DNA of 64,000 nucleotides from the NCBI RefSeq assembly GCF_029433255.1, contig NZ_JAQTHU010000001.1, positions 1,860,001-1,924,000 of the forward strand. Reading direction: 5' to 3'. A model generated the notes under the pieces. That model was given only the letters and a program-made list of their open reading frames with translations, was not told the origin of the DNA and searched no databases. The DNA is from Lactobacillus sp. ESL0791. GTDB taxonomy: Bacteria; Bacillota; Bacilli; Lactobacillales; Lactobacillaceae. Each line of letters begins with the position of its first letter. Position 1 is the stretch's first letter. This document shows positions 1 through 8,821 of this stretch, piece by piece. The translations under genes and the position numbers were made by a program.

Positions 1-888
1 ACTCCCACTATCCGTGCGGTAAGTCGCAATGCCGGGCACAATTTTCCGGGCAAAGGAAATCAGTGTCCGTCCCGGACCAATCTCAATTACCGCCGTTAAA
101 CCGGCACTATGTTGACCTAAAGTTTTTGCAAAATAAGTAGTGGAAACCAATTGTTTGGTCAAATTCGCGGTCAGCATCGTTGGCGTAAATTTTTCCTGAG
201 TCGTTGTGCTAAACACCGGAAAACTGCCCTGCTGCCACTCGACCTTGTGCAGCTCTTTTTCTAAATCTTTTTGAATTGGTGCCATCACAGGTGTGTGAAA
301 GGCCCCGCTGACTTGCAGCGGCACAATTCGTGCGCCCTGAGCGGTCAAGTCATCAGCAACTGCCGCTACTGCTTCTTGCTCACCGCCAACCACTACCTGG
401 TCCGGCGTATTGACATTGGCAACCTGCACAATGCCCAATTTACTTGCTTTTTGACATGCTGCTTCAACCGCTGCAAGATCGACTTTCATGACTGCAGCCA
501 TGCTGCTTTTAGTTTGATCACTAGCCTGCTGCATCAATTCACCCCGACGTTTAATTAGCTGCAGGGCTGTTGCTAAGCCGACATAACCGCTGCAGGCCAG
601 GGCACTGTACTCACCTAGGCTCAAGCCGATGCCAAATTTTTTCTGCGGCAGGTAATTATGCAAAAGACTGTACAAGCCGTAACTCATGGTCATAATTGCC
701 GGCTGCGAATATTTAGTTGAAGCTAATTTATCAGCCTGATTTTTATCAAACAGCAGCGATGCAATGTCCATCCCCAAAATACTCGATGATTCATCAATGA
801 TCTGCCGGTAATGTGGATTATTTTCGTAAAGGTCCTCAGTCAAGACGGTTTTTTGTGCGCCTTGACCGCTAAAAAGTAAACCAATCAT
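1..888 (-). CDS. fabD: Malonyl-CoA:ACP transacylase FabD (3' end outside window)
   Basis: Transfers malonyl groups from CoA to acyl carrier protein, supplying the extender unit for fatty-acid elongation in the cytosol. The translation opens MIGLLFSGQGAQ, the usual N-terminal family motif. The nucleophile serine lies in GLSLGEYSA (Ser90), and a later GAFHTPVM near residue 197 supplies the catalytic histidine. The 296 codons present compare with about 305-310 for the family, so only the C-terminal end is cut off at the left edge. The start ATG at 888 lies 2 nt after the fabK stop, so the genes are surely co-transcribed. Identification is firm from motifs and from its place after fabK. Confidence 0.95.
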   Translation of the reverse strand, partial: MIGLLFSGQGAQKTVLTEDLYENNPHYRQIIDESSSILGMDIASLLFDKNQADKLASTKYSQPAIMTMSYGLYSLLHNYLPQKKFGIGLSLGEYSALACSGYVGLATALQLIKRRGELMQQASDQTKSSMAAVMKVDLAAVEAACQKASKLGIVQVANVNTPDQVVVGGEQEAVAAVADDLTAQGARIVPLQVSGAFHTPVMAPIQKDLEKELHKVEWQQGSFPVFSTTTQEKFTPTMLTANLTKQLVSTTYFAKTLGQHSAGLTAVIEIGPGRTLISFARKIVPGIATYRTDSGS

Positions 889-890
889 TT

Positions 891-1844
891 TTAATGTTCA
901 CCATTCAATAATTTATCAGCCTGCGTGTAGACTTCCAGCAAAATTTCCGCAGCTGGCTGCTGCTTTTTTACCATTCCCGAAATTTCACCTGCCATAAACG
1001 ATCCAGTTTCGGTATCACCATCGATCACAGCACGTTGCAAACTACCGTTGCCCAGTTCCTCAACTTGGGTATAATCAGGATGCTCTTTAGCAGCCTCAGC
1101 TTTTTCAAGCTTGACAAACTTCTGCGCCATCTTATTTTTCAAAACCCGGGACGGATGACCGGCAAAATCGCCGGTTACCATCGTACTGACATCTTTGGCC
1201 TTCAAAACTGCCTTTTTATAATTAGGATGAACCTTGCATTCCGCAGCCACTAGAAAGCGCGTGCCCATCTGCACGCCTTGTGCTCCCAACATAAAAGCTG
1301 CAGCCATCCCGCGGCCGTCGCCGATACCACCGGCAGCAATCACCGGAATGCTAACGGCATCAACGACCTGTGGTACTAAAGCCATAGTTGTCAATTTACC
1401 GATATGCCCGCCGGATTCCATTCCTTCGGCAACAACGGCATCAACGCCGACACGTTCCATCATTCGCGCTAAGGCAACGGAACCGACAACGGGAATCACT
1501 TTGATATTAGCTTTTTTGAATTCATCAACATACTTTCCCGGATTGCCGGCACCGGTTGTAACTACAGCAACCTTGTCTTTATTTGCCAAAACTGTCTGAA
1601 CAACTTCTTCGGCATACGGTGAAAGAAGCATCACGTTGACCCCAAACGGTCTGTCGGTCAAAGATTTAGCAATTTGAATCTCCTTGTCGACAACTTCCGC
1701 CGGCGCATTACCGGCACCGATAATCCCGAGGCCGCCTGCATTAGAAACAGCAGCCGCCAATTTGCCATCGGCTACCCAGGCCATCCCGCCTTGAAAAATC
1801 GGATACTTAAGACCGAGACTCTTCATAAATGGGCTTAATTCCAT
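891..1844 (-). CDS. fabK: Enoyl-ACP reductase II FabK (FMN-dependent)
   Basis: Reduces trans-2-enoyl-ACP in the last step of each elongation cycle. FabK is the flavoprotein alternative to FabI. Visible signatures are QGGMAWVA near the N terminus, GMESGGHIG with the putative catalytic His147, then AAGGIGDGRG around residues 171-179 and the phosphate-binding GVQMGTRFL. A longer reading frame extends upstream into acpP, but the ATG at 1844 has a GAAGG ribosome site 8 nt before it and begins just after the acpP stop, giving 317 residues, normal for the family. It is the third enzyme gene of the fab operon, between acpP and fabD. No FabI is visible in the window. Confidence 0.95.
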   Translation of the reverse strand: MELSPFMKSLGLKYPIFQGGMAWVADGKLAAAVSNAGGLGIIGAGNAPAEVVDKEIQIAKSLTDRPFGVNVMLLSPYAEEVVQTVLANKDKVAVVTTGAGNPGKYVDEFKKANIKVIPVVGSVALARMMERVGVDAVVAEGMESGGHIGKLTTMALVPQVVDAVSIPVIAAGGIGDGRGMAAAFMLGAQGVQMGTRFLVAAECKVHPNYKKAVLKAKDVSTMVTGDFAGHPSRVLKNKMAQKFVKLEKAEAAKEHPDYTQVEELGNGSLQRAVIDGDTETGSFMAGEISGMVKKQQPAAEILLEVYTQADKLLNGEH

Positions 1845-1848
1845 CAAC

Positions 1849-2097
1849 TTAACCTTCTTTCGCAGCCAGTTGTTTTTTAACGAAATCAACTAAATCCTGC
1901 ACAGTTTGAATGCCGTCTTCACTTTCAATCTTGATGTCAAATTCATCTTCGAGCTCATTGATCACCTCAAACACATCCAAGCTGTCGGCATTCAAATCAT
2001 CTTTGATATTAGAAGTTAAGGTTACCAACCCCTCGTCCTCACCTGTTTGACCAACAATAATTTCTCTAACCTTGTTAAAAATTTCTTCATCTGTCAT
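1849..2097 (-). CDS. acpP: Acyl carrier protein AcpP
   Basis: Small acidic carrier that holds the growing acyl chain on a phosphopantetheine arm. The attachment serine is Ser39 in NADSLDVFE. The product is 82 residues, rich in Glu and Asp, typical of ACP except for a slightly longer Lys-containing C-terminal tail. An in-frame ATG lies 21 nt upstream (2118), but the ATG at 2097 has an AAAGGAG site 9 nt before it, whereas the upstream ATG would overlap that site; I therefore take 2097. It sits between fabH and fabK in the fatty-acid operon, which supports a role in type II synthesis rather than a secondary-metabolite ACP. Confidence 0.95.
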   Translation of the reverse strand: MTDEEIFNKVREIIVGQTGEDEGLVTLTSNIKDDLNADSLDVFEVINELEDEFDIKIESEDGIQTVQDLVDFVKKQLAAKEG

Positions 2098-2118
2098 CGT
2101 TATAAACTCCTTTTTCAT

Positions 2119-3087
2119 TTAATAAACAATTGCTAGGCTGCCGGCAGTCAAGCCGCCGCCAAAACCGCTTAAAAGTAATTTCTCTCCCGACTTAATTTGC
2201 CCGGAGCTGACTGCCTCATCTAATAAAATCGGAATACTGGCAGCCGAAGTATTACCGAATTTTGCAACATTATTTAAAAACTTGCTTTCATCTTGACCCA
2301 GGTGCTGGGCAATCGCAGAAATAATCCGCCCATTTGCCTGGTGCAAAATAAACCACGAAACATCATCTAGGGACCAATCAGCCTTAGCAAGGACCCGTGT
2401 GAGCGAATTGGGCACCTCATGTGTTGCAAAGCGGTAAACAGCACGGCCATCCATTTCAAAAAAATGCCGGTGTTTGTCCACTTGATCTTGTGCAAAGGCC
2501 GATTCCAGCGGCTGGTAGCCCGCGGTTAATGTCCCGCCATCCTGACCAAAAGTAGCCAGGTCCTCGGCAACGATACTCGACTTATCCTTGGCTTCAACTA
2601 AAACACCGCCGGCACCATCGCCAAACAAAACTGCCGTCGACCGTTCCTGCCAATCAACCAGTTTCGATAAAACTTCGGCGCCGATAACCAGACCCAAGCG
2701 GTACTTACCTGCTAGCAGCTTATCGGCAAGCGCCAAAGCATAAATAAAACCGGAACAGGCAGCATTAACATCAAATGCCCATGCCTTTTTTGCACCAATT
2801 TTGCCCTGAACAATTGCCGCTGTTGCCGGTGTCAAATAATCCGGCGACATGGTGGCAACAATGATAAAATCAATATCTTCAGCCTCATGGCCCGATTTTG
2901 CAAGCAGTTTCTCAGCAACCTTAGCCGCCAAATCAGACGTCTGTTCATCCCGAACAACATGCCGCTGCTTAATTCCCGTTCTTGAGGAAATCCACTCATC
3001 GGAAGTGTCCATCATCGCCGCCAAATCATCATTAGTCACTACTTTACTTGGAACATAATGGGCAGTTTGCATTATTTTTAATCCCAT
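2119..3087 (-). CDS. fabH: Beta-ketoacyl-ACP synthase III FabH
   Basis: Starts fatty-acid synthesis by condensing an acyl-CoA primer with malonyl-ACP. The Cys-His-Asn triad is recognisable: Cys111 in VNAACSGF, His in LHQANGR (about residue 245) and Asn in FGNTSAAS (about 275). Length is 322 residues, as expected. The ATG at 3087 follows an AAGGAG site by 9 nt. It lies 3 nt after the fabT stop and just upstream of acpP, so translation is closely coupled within the operon. Confidence 0.96.
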   Translation of the reverse strand: MGLKIMQTAHYVPSKVVTNDDLAAMMDTSDEWISSRTGIKQRHVVRDEQTSDLAAKVAEKLLAKSGHEAEDIDFIIVATMSPDYLTPATAAIVQGKIGAKKAWAFDVNAACSGFIYALALADKLLAGKYRLGLVIGAEVLSKLVDWQERSTAVLFGDGAGGVLVEAKDKSSIVAEDLATFGQDGGTLTAGYQPLESAFAQDQVDKHRHFFEMDGRAVYRFATHEVPNSLTRVLAKADWSLDDVSWFILHQANGRIISAIAQHLGQDESKFLNNVAKFGNTSAASIPILLDEAVSSGQIKSGEKLLLSGFGGGLTAGSLAIVY

Positions 3088-3090
3088 AGG

Positions 3091-3555
3091 CTATTGCTCC
3101 TTTTTATTATCAATATGTGGCGGAAATTCGAGAAAAGCGCGCAGATTAAGCAGCGCCCGCTCAATAATCGCAATCTGCTCATCGTCAAAACCCGCAATAA
3201 ATTTTTTCACCATGTGCCGGTGAAAAGAATCATGGGCCCGATAAACTAAACGCCCGCGGTTGGTTAAGCCCAAGCGAACGATTCGGCGGTCATCATTGCC
3301 CTGAATCCGCACAACATATCCCTTACGAACCAACTTATTAACCATGCTGGTAACTGAACCGGCCGTGACCATCAGCTCTTTAGCCAGCTGCGAGCTGGTT
3401 TTGTGATCATACATTGTAATTGAATCAATTGCGTGTACTTCTTTAATCGAAATATCACTAAAGGCACTTTTTTTCAGTTCGCGCTCTTCAACGCGCATGA
3501 TATCCGTATAGACGGTCGTCAGCAGCTTATTAATTCGTTTTAAGTTTGTTTCCAT
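3091..3555 (-). CDS. fabT: MarR-family repressor FabT of fatty-acid synthesis
   Basis: Predicted winged-helix repressor that shuts down fatty-acid genes when long acyl-ACP is abundant, known for FabT of streptococci and relatives. The protein is about 154 residues with a MarR core: a helix-turn-helix including TSSQLAKEL and VTSMVNKLV, then a wing with NDDRRIVRLGLT. The reading frame can be extended 16 codons upstream, but the ATG at 3555 has an AGGAG site 7 nt before it. It is first in the operon before fabH, the usual FabT position. A clear promoter and inverted repeat lie upstream, consistent with autoregulation. Confidence 0.92.
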   Translation of the reverse strand: METNLKRINKLLTTVYTDIMRVEERELKKSAFSDISIKEVHAIDSITMYDHKTSSQLAKELMVTAGSVTSMVNKLVRKGYVVRIQGNDDRRIVRLGLTNRGRLVYRAHDSFHRHMVKKFIAGFDDEQIAIIERALLNLRAFLEFPPHIDNKKEQ

Positions 3556-3685
3556 AACTTCACTCCTACTAAGGCAAAATACTATTAACAACAAGTTAAT
3601 CATATTTTGGCGCTACTTTTTAGTTGAAGATTAGCTAAAAATCAAGTTTGCCAGTCATGTAACATCTCCCTGAATTTATTTCAAA

Positions 3686-3736
3686 CATCAAAGTATTTGA
3701 TGAAAATATAATAGGTTATCTGTGAAAGAATGTCAA
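3686..3736 (-). promoter_or_regulatory. fab operon promoter with FabT-like operator
   Basis: On the minus strand, TTGACA (3736-3731) and TATTAT (3713-3708) are separated by 17 nt, a near-consensus sigma-70 promoter firing towards fabT. Six nt downstream, at 3702-3686, lies the perfect inverted repeat CATCAAA-GTA-TTTGATG, where transcription should start. FabT boxes are built from TTTGA/TCAAA half-sites, but here their order is TCAAA then TTTGA, so assignment to FabT is an inference from position and composition. Confidence 0.75.
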
Positions 3737-3762
3737 ATTTATTCGTGTATTTGGTTGTTTTT

Positions 3763-3770
3763 GCTATAAT
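3763..3770 (+). promoter_or_regulatory. Extended -10 promoter for biotin ligase gene
   Basis: TGCTATAAT (extended -10) lies about 70 nt before the birA start. No good -35 is seen at 17 nt. It is back-to-back with the fab promoter, so both start from the same 170-nt divergent region. Confidence 0.5.
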
Positions 3771-3837
3771 CTTTATGAAAATACAAAACGTAAACTGTAT
3801 AAAGATATTTTAATAATCAAAGCTTTTTGAGGGACAC

Positions 3838-4635
3838 ATGAATAACCTAACTAAAAAAATTTCGCCAAAACAAAATAAATTACAACATCTGCTGCAAGAT
3901 TTACCGCTTACCGTCAGCTGGTGGCAGGAGATAGGCTCAACCAGCACTGCAGCAAAAAAATTTTTGCAGACACATTTATACGAGCAGCCGCTTTTATTCG
4001 GCAGTGACAGGCAGACAAATGGTTATGGTAAAAAAGACCGCAAGTTTATTTCCGAAACGGGGGGAATTTATCTCTCATTGTTAATTAAAATTCCCGAATT
4101 GACATCGCAGAACCAGGGGTTACTGACCACCGGCATTGCCTGGGAGCTGCATGAAACGATCAAGGAAGAGCTGCACACTGAAACGGAAATTAAGTGGGTC
4201 AACGATTTGCTGCTTAACGGCAAAAAAGTGGCCGGCATTTTGGTGGAAAAACCGCAACCCCAAATTGCAATCATTGGTATCGGCTGTAATTTATACCAGC
4301 AACAGCTTGAAGAGGCTTTGCCGACCGGAACAAATTTATTAACGCAACCATTGACCGACGAGCAAACTTGCCACTTTATTGCCGCTTTAATTCACAGACT
4401 GTTTCCCTTAACCACAACTTTTGCCACAGGAACTTTTCTACCTGAATATAAAAAACACCTGTGCTTATTAAACCAAGAAGTAACCATGCAAATTGGTAAA
4501 ACAACAATCGTTGGTCAAGCCGTCGACCTCACGCCCCAGGCCAATTTAGTAATTAAAACTAACAAAGGATTAAAAACAATCGGAGCCGGCGAGGTAACCA
4601 AAATCAGACCAAGCAAAAAGGCTTCAAAAAACTGA
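3838..4635 (+). CDS. Biotin--protein ligase, monofunctional (no DNA-binding domain)
   Basis: Predicted to activate biotin as biotinyl-AMP and attach it to the biotin carrier protein of acetyl-CoA carboxylase. The 265-residue protein starts directly in the catalytic region: WWQEIGSTSTAAK, then an ATP/biotin loop, then EIKWVNDLLLNGKKVAGILVE with the key lysine in KKVAG, and a small C-terminal domain. There is no N-terminal helix-turn-helix, so it is unlikely to be a transcriptional regulator. The usual GRGRxGR biotinyl-AMP loop reads GYGKKDR here. The start has a GAGGG site 4 nt ahead. It is divergent from the fab operon, a sensible pairing because acetyl-CoA carboxylase feeds that pathway. Confidence 0.85.
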   Translation: MNNLTKKISPKQNKLQHLLQDLPLTVSWWQEIGSTSTAAKKFLQTHLYEQPLLFGSDRQTNGYGKKDRKFISETGGIYLSLLIKIPELTSQNQGLLTTGIAWELHETIKEELHTETEIKWVNDLLLNGKKVAGILVEKPQPQIAIIGIGCNLYQQQLEEALPTGTNLLTQPLTDEQTCHFIAALIHRLFPLTTTFATGTFLPEYKKHLCLLNQEVTMQIGKTTIVGQAVDLTPQANLVIKTNKGLKTIGAGEVTKIRPSKKASKN

Positions 4636-4644
4636 AGCCTTTTT
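4615..4644. terminator. Bidirectional rho-independent terminator
   Basis: Perfect 12-bp stem AAAAAGGCTTCA/TGAAGCCTTTTT with a 6-nt loop; it overlaps the last codons of the biotin ligase gene. T-rich ends on both strands let it serve the convergent ABC permease gene too. Confidence 0.85.
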
Positions 4645-4655
4645 GGGGCGTGTGC

Positions 4656-6470
4656 CTAATCCAGCTGATTAGTCAGCACAATTCGTTCGTATAATTTGAC
4701 GGTTACAAAATAATACAAGAAATACAGAACAATGAAAATCAGAAACGGCAGCCAGAAGCCGCGGTAGGGATGCGGCAAAAGCGTTTGAAACAGCCGCAGG
4801 CCGAACAGCACATCAATTACCCCCAAAAATCCCGGCAGAAGAAAGAGTATGCCAATCTCGTGAGCAATTGATTTTTGCAGTACCTTTTTTCTTGCGCCAA
4901 TTTTATACAGCATCTTGTAACGGAGCTTGTCGCTAACAGCGCCGCTCAAGACCTTAAACATCAGCGTTGAAGCCAACATTGTCAGAAAGGCTAGGCCGAG
5001 GAAGAAGCCCATGAATTCAAAGCCACTGACATACACAATCATCATTTGATAAGTATAAGCTTTGGTATTTTGGAGTGTTTCCTTTAAAGCAGGATTTTCT
5101 TTAATCTGTAAATTTTCAAGTTGGATCACTTTTTTATAATCCTGATTAAGGTTATTTATCGTCAGTAAAGTAATAAACTTATTCTGTCCGGGCAAAGTCT
5201 GCAATTTGGTATTTGAAACCAAATGAATCACTTTCGGCATCCCGTTAGGAACCATGCCGCCTAGGTAATTATTGGCATCGGTACGCGGCACATCTAATTT
5301 ATTGGTTGGAACAGTCACGGTCTTGTATTTAACAAAGTCATTGACTACCTCACCATCAACTTTTTTAAGCGGCTGCTTGGTAAAGTCTGCCCGGTCGAAG
5401 TAAAGGGCCTTGCCTGTTTCTTTATAATGATAAGTTGCTTTACTTTTAATTGACAGCTTATCCACAGCCTTTTGCACAGTCGGTGAAGCACTCACAACCG
5501 TGGCATCATAGTAGCTGCTCTCTGCCGCTAAATCCTTGATTGAGTTAAAATTCAGTCCCACCGTGATTGCCCCTAAGGCTAGGGCAAACAGTAAAGAAAT
5601 CACCGTTAAAATTTTAGTGTAATCATGCAAGCGAAATTTTAATTGGCCCAAGGTAAAAAGCCGAATGCCGTGGTAAGAAAATGACTTGCGCTTCTGCAAG
5701 AAACTGATAATTGCTGTGAAAAACGAATTGAAGACAAAATAAGAACCCAAAACAATTGTTATCAGCGCAATCGGCACAACCCGAAAAACGGCATTGGGAT
5801 TTTTGTCGCCCATAATATAATAACCAATCGCCAATAAAACAAGTCCTAAAACGGCCTCAATAGTATGCCACAGAGGCCGTTTAACCACTGTGACCGGTTT
5901 CTGACTTTCGTGCAGCAGTTCTATCACTTTAGAGTGCGTTAATTTATGCATATTCCGCAGCGCTGCTAGGAAAAAGATGGCGATAAAGAAAACTAATGTC
6001 CACAGGATGGCGCTCGGCAGAATTACCTGAAAGTGGCTAATTTGCAGACCAAGATTAGCAATTAGAATCTTGGACATCAGTGCTGTTAAGCCGAAGCCAA
6101 GAATAATTCCTAAGACAGTAGCTAAGATCCCAGTGATCAAAGTCTCGCAGAAAATCAGCAGTCCGATCCGACTGCTTTTCGCTCCCAGCATCATATACAT
6201 GCCGTAATCGTGCTGCCGCATGTTAAGCAAAAAGGAATTAGCATAAACCAAATAAACTAACGTAATAATTGCTAATAAGACAATGCCAAACTCGAAAACA
6301 AAGCTAACATTTGAGTATGATGCAGTAATATTCCCTTTAAGAAAAGCGGGATTGATTGCCAGGGTCAAGAACATGTAAAAGATCATGCTGGCAACGACCA
6401 AGCCCGAAAATAAGACCACATAGTCTTTAAGTCGGCTCTTAATGCCGGTAAAAGATAATTTCCAAATCAT
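4656..6470 (-). CDS. ABC transporter permease, FtsX/BceB family
   Basis: Membrane partner of the ATPase encoded just upstream. Such BceAB/MacB-type transporters usually remove or sense cell-wall-active peptides. The 604-residue protein has a first membrane helix near residue 20, a block of three between about 55 and 170, more helices around 200-310, a large outside domain at roughly 315-470, and a final group of helices to the C terminus. That layout matches BceB-type permeases, though slightly shorter than the usual 620-660. The gene follows the ATPase by 9 nt in one operon. No two-component system is adjacent, which is unusual for a true Bce module, so drug resistance is only an inference. 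Confidence 0.82.
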   Translation of the reverse strand: MIWKLSFTGIKSRLKDYVVLFSGLVVASMIFYMFLTLAINPAFLKGNITASYSNVSFVFEFGIVLLAIITLVYLVYANSFLLNMRQHDYGMYMMLGAKSSRIGLLIFCETLITGILATVLGIILGFGLTALMSKILIANLGLQISHFQVILPSAILWTLVFFIAIFFLAALRNMHKLTHSKVIELLHESQKPVTVVKRPLWHTIEAVLGLVLLAIGYYIMGDKNPNAVFRVVPIALITIVLGSYFVFNSFFTAIISFLQKRKSFSYHGIRLFTLGQLKFRLHDYTKILTVISLLFALALGAITVGLNFNSIKDLAAESSYYDATVVSASPTVQKAVDKLSIKSKATYHYKETGKALYFDRADFTKQPLKKVDGEVVNDFVKYKTVTVPTNKLDVPRTDANNYLGGMVPNGMPKVIHLVSNTKLQTLPGQNKFITLLTINNLNQDYKKVIQLENLQIKENPALKETLQNTKAYTYQMMIVYVSGFEFMGFFLGLAFLTMLASTLMFKVLSGAVSDKLRYKMLYKIGARKKVLQKSIAHEIGILFLLPGFLGVIDVLFGLRLFQTLLPHPYRGFWLPFLIFIVLYFLYYFVTVKLYERIVLTNQLD

Positions 6471-6479
6471 CGCTTGCTC

Positions 6480-7229
6480 CTATTCTTCAGTTCCCAGACG
6501 TTCAATCAATTCATGGTAAAATTCAGGGCGCGTTTTCCCGTCCTTCATAACTTGTTCCCCGATCTTGCCATCCTTAATAAACATGATCCGGTTGGCAAAA
6601 CTGGCTGAAAACGGATCGTGCGTAACCATCAAGGTGGTAACACCGTCATTTTGGTTCAAATCTTCCATCGTATCCAAGAGCTCACGAGCGCTCTTGGAAT
6701 CAAGTGCACCGGTCGGCTCATCGGCAAGCAAAATTGCCGGCTGGTGAACCAGGGCCCGGGCAGCGGCCACCCGCTGCTTTTGACCACCGGAAAGCTGTGC
6801 TGGATACTTGTCTAAAATCTCGCTAATTTCCAGCCGCTTAGCAATTTTATCAATTAACGGCTTGATTTTTCTGGCAGATTGGCCTTGCAGCGTCAGCGGC
6901 AGGGCAATATTTTCCCGATTGGTTAAATTTTCCAGCAAATTAAAATCTTGAAAAATAAACCCAATTTGCTTGCTGCGAAAATCCGCCATTTGTTTTGTAT
7001 TCAGCGTGCTAATATCTTCATGATTGATAAAAACATGACCGGTGGTCGGCGTATCCAGCGTTGATAAAATATTTAACAGCGTCGTTTTCCCTGAACCGGA
7101 TGCGCCCATAATTGCCACAAATTCTCCGGCAGCAACGGAAAAATTAATGCCTTTAAGAGCTTGATACTGTTTTTCATTTCTTTTGCCATAAGTTTTGGTA
7201 ACTTGATCTACCTTCAAAATGTCAGTCAT
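6480..7229 (-). CDS. ABC transporter ATP-binding protein (BceA/MacB type)
   Basis: Energy-coupling ATPase for the downstream permease. Walker A is GASGSGKTTL (about residues 42-51), the signature motif is LSGGQKQRVAAARAL, and Walker B is ILLADEPTGALDS, the form typical of the MacB/LolD/BceA branch. The H-loop is MVTHD. Length of 249 residues is normal. The ATG at 7229 is preceded by GGAG 5 nt away. It starts a two-gene operon with the permease. Confidence 0.9.
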   Translation of the reverse strand: MTDILKVDQVTKTYGKRNEKQYQALKGINFSVAAGEFVAIMGASGSGKTTLLNILSTLDTPTTGHVFINHEDISTLNTKQMADFRSKQIGFIFQDFNLLENLTNRENIALPLTLQGQSARKIKPLIDKIAKRLEISEILDKYPAQLSGGQKQRVAAARALVHQPAILLADEPTGALDSKSARELLDTMEDLNQNDGVTTLMVTHDPFSASFANRIMFIKDGKIGEQVMKDGKTRPEFYHELIERLGTEE

Positions 7230-7317
7230 AAATTCTCCTTTTTTGTTTTTACTAATGTATTATCTAAGTAATACAGTAGTATGATTACAATATTTTGTCA
7301 ATCAATTGTAAAGAAAA

Positions 7318-7356
7318 AAGATAAATCTCTTAATTTCTTAAGAAAAGATTTATCTT
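7318..7356. terminator. Terminator downstream of TcaA-like gene
   Basis: Stem AAGATAAATC/GATTTATCTT with an AT-rich, partly self-complementary loop, followed on the minus strand by a T run. It separates the zinc-ribbon pair from the ABC operon. Confidence 0.75.
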
Positions 7357-7389
7357 CATTAATTCGTCAATTTTAGTAACGATTAAGCA

Positions 7390-8820
7390 TTAATCGTCAT
7401 TGTCAGCGGCAATTGTCTTACTGCTAATAATCTTGCCGTTGCCAATCGACTTGATTTTCTGATTATTCCCGATCTTTTGGAATACGGCACCATGATAGAG
7501 CATTACCTGCTTCTTCTCACTGCCATCACTGTAATCAAATTCATATTTAATCTTGTAAACTACACTGCTGGAATCAGCGGAAGCTGGCCCAACCGAAACG
7601 ATATCACAATCCATGTCATAGCTATTCATCTTATCATCATTATCCCAGGCCTTGTCCATCTTATGTAATTCTTGGTAGCTGGCATTACCAGCGCCACCAA
7701 CAAAGCTATCACTGTCCGGATCACGGAAGTTAGATTCCAGCATGTCTTCAGCATCATCTTTAGCAACCAGACCCGACCATTGCGGACTAATCACAAACTT
7801 ATTGCCATCATTACTGATCACATCAGTATCATCATCGCTGTCATAATCATTGCTATTATTTTCAAAAGCCGCCGAGATCCCTGTAACCGGCTCTGATTTA
7901 ACGATTTTCTTGCCAAAACTTGTTGTAACATACAATTCCATATTGGCCGTTATCGGATAATCTTTGAAGGTCTTCCTGCCATCTTTATCAAGCGTTCCCA
8001 CACTCTTATCGTTAATGTAAATTGTTCCCTTAGGAATACTGTTAACAGAAAAAGTAGCAGTTTCAATATCCAGATTGACTGTCTTGTTTGACCAAACATT
8101 AACCGTTGCATCAGCATTCAAACTTCTGCCTGCAACCGGAGACTTTACCTCAATATGGTATTTGCCAGGAAACAGCGGCTTCAATTTGCAGTAATAATCT
8201 GTGTTATCTCCTGACAATTTACCAATGCTTTTACCATTGACCAAGACCGTTGAATTTTCGTGATTAGTCTTAACCTGCGGCGTATAAGTATTCAGTTGAA
8301 TTGTGTATTTAGGGAAAAAGAGCCAGTACCTGCCCGATTCAACCAGGCTGATTTGCGGCGAACTGCTGCCATTCTTTAAATCACTGCCCAAGGTATTGGC
8401 GGCCGTTTGATGCTCTTGGTAATATTTTTGCAGCGGCTTCAAACTGCTATCGGTTACTTTCATGCTGCGGTCATCCGTTGTCACATACGCTGCTAGCCCC
8501 ATTTGCGGGTTCTTCAAGTTAACCATAATCTGGTTAATCTGGTTTTCACGGCTATAGTGATTATTACCCCAAGTATAAAAGCCGATAAACAACACGGCTA
8601 ATACCGCAACCACCGCAATAATGACCTTAGTTTTCTTTTTCATTGGTCGTTTGGGGGCCTTGACAGTCTTAGACGCGGTCGTTGTTTGCCGTCGTTTTGG
8701 CTCATCCGCAGCTGTTTGACTAACCTGAACTTTGCTTAAGTCAGCACCACAATGGGGACAAAACTTGGCAGTTATTTTTACTTCATTGCCGCATTGCGGG
8801 CAGAATTTTTTACTGGCCAT
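7390..8820 (-). CDS. TcaA-like zinc-ribbon membrane protein
   Basis: A short cytoplasmic zinc ribbon with four cysteines (FCPQCGNE and FCPHCGAD, residues 6-27) is followed by a Lys/Arg-rich stretch, one membrane helix at about residues 69-90 and a long outside part. The outside region holds repeated Ig-like segments, such as the one containing IPKGTIYIND, and a C-terminal part rich in Asp/Ser that may be an NTF2-like domain. This order resembles TcaA/YvbJ-type proteins, connected with glycopeptide susceptibility and the cell envelope in staphylococci. At 476 residues it is close to that family. It is transcribed with the next zinc-ribbon gene, 1 nt apart. The molecular activity is unknown. 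Confidence 0.7.
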   Translation of the reverse strand: MASKKFCPQCGNEVKITAKFCPHCGADLSKVQVSQTAADEPKRRQTTTASKTVKAPKRPMKKKTKVIIAVVAVLAVLFIGFYTWGNNHYSRENQINQIMVNLKNPQMGLAAYVTTDDRSMKVTDSSLKPLQKYYQEHQTAANTLGSDLKNGSSSPQISLVESGRYWLFFPKYTIQLNTYTPQVKTNHENSTVLVNGKSIGKLSGDNTDYYCKLKPLFPGKYHIEVKSPVAGRSLNADATVNVWSNKTVNLDIETATFSVNSIPKGTIYINDKSVGTLDKDGRKTFKDYPITANMELYVTTSFGKKIVKSEPVTGISAAFENNSNDYDSDDDTDVISNDGNKFVISPQWSGLVAKDDAEDMLESNFRDPDSDSFVGGAGNASYQELHKMDKAWDNDDKMNSYDMDCDIVSVGPASADSSSVVYKIKYEFDYSDGSEKKQVMLYHGAVFQKIGNNQKIKSIGNGKIISSKTIAADNDD

Positions 8821-8821
8821 C

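Noticed and set aside
271..558. Open frame on the plus strand
   Set aside because: It is a shadow of fabD on the other strand; no ribosome site or family motif.
1234..1599. Open frame on the plus strand opposite fabK
   Set aside because: Composition (Ala/Pro/Thr-rich) is typical of an antisense shadow of a real gene.
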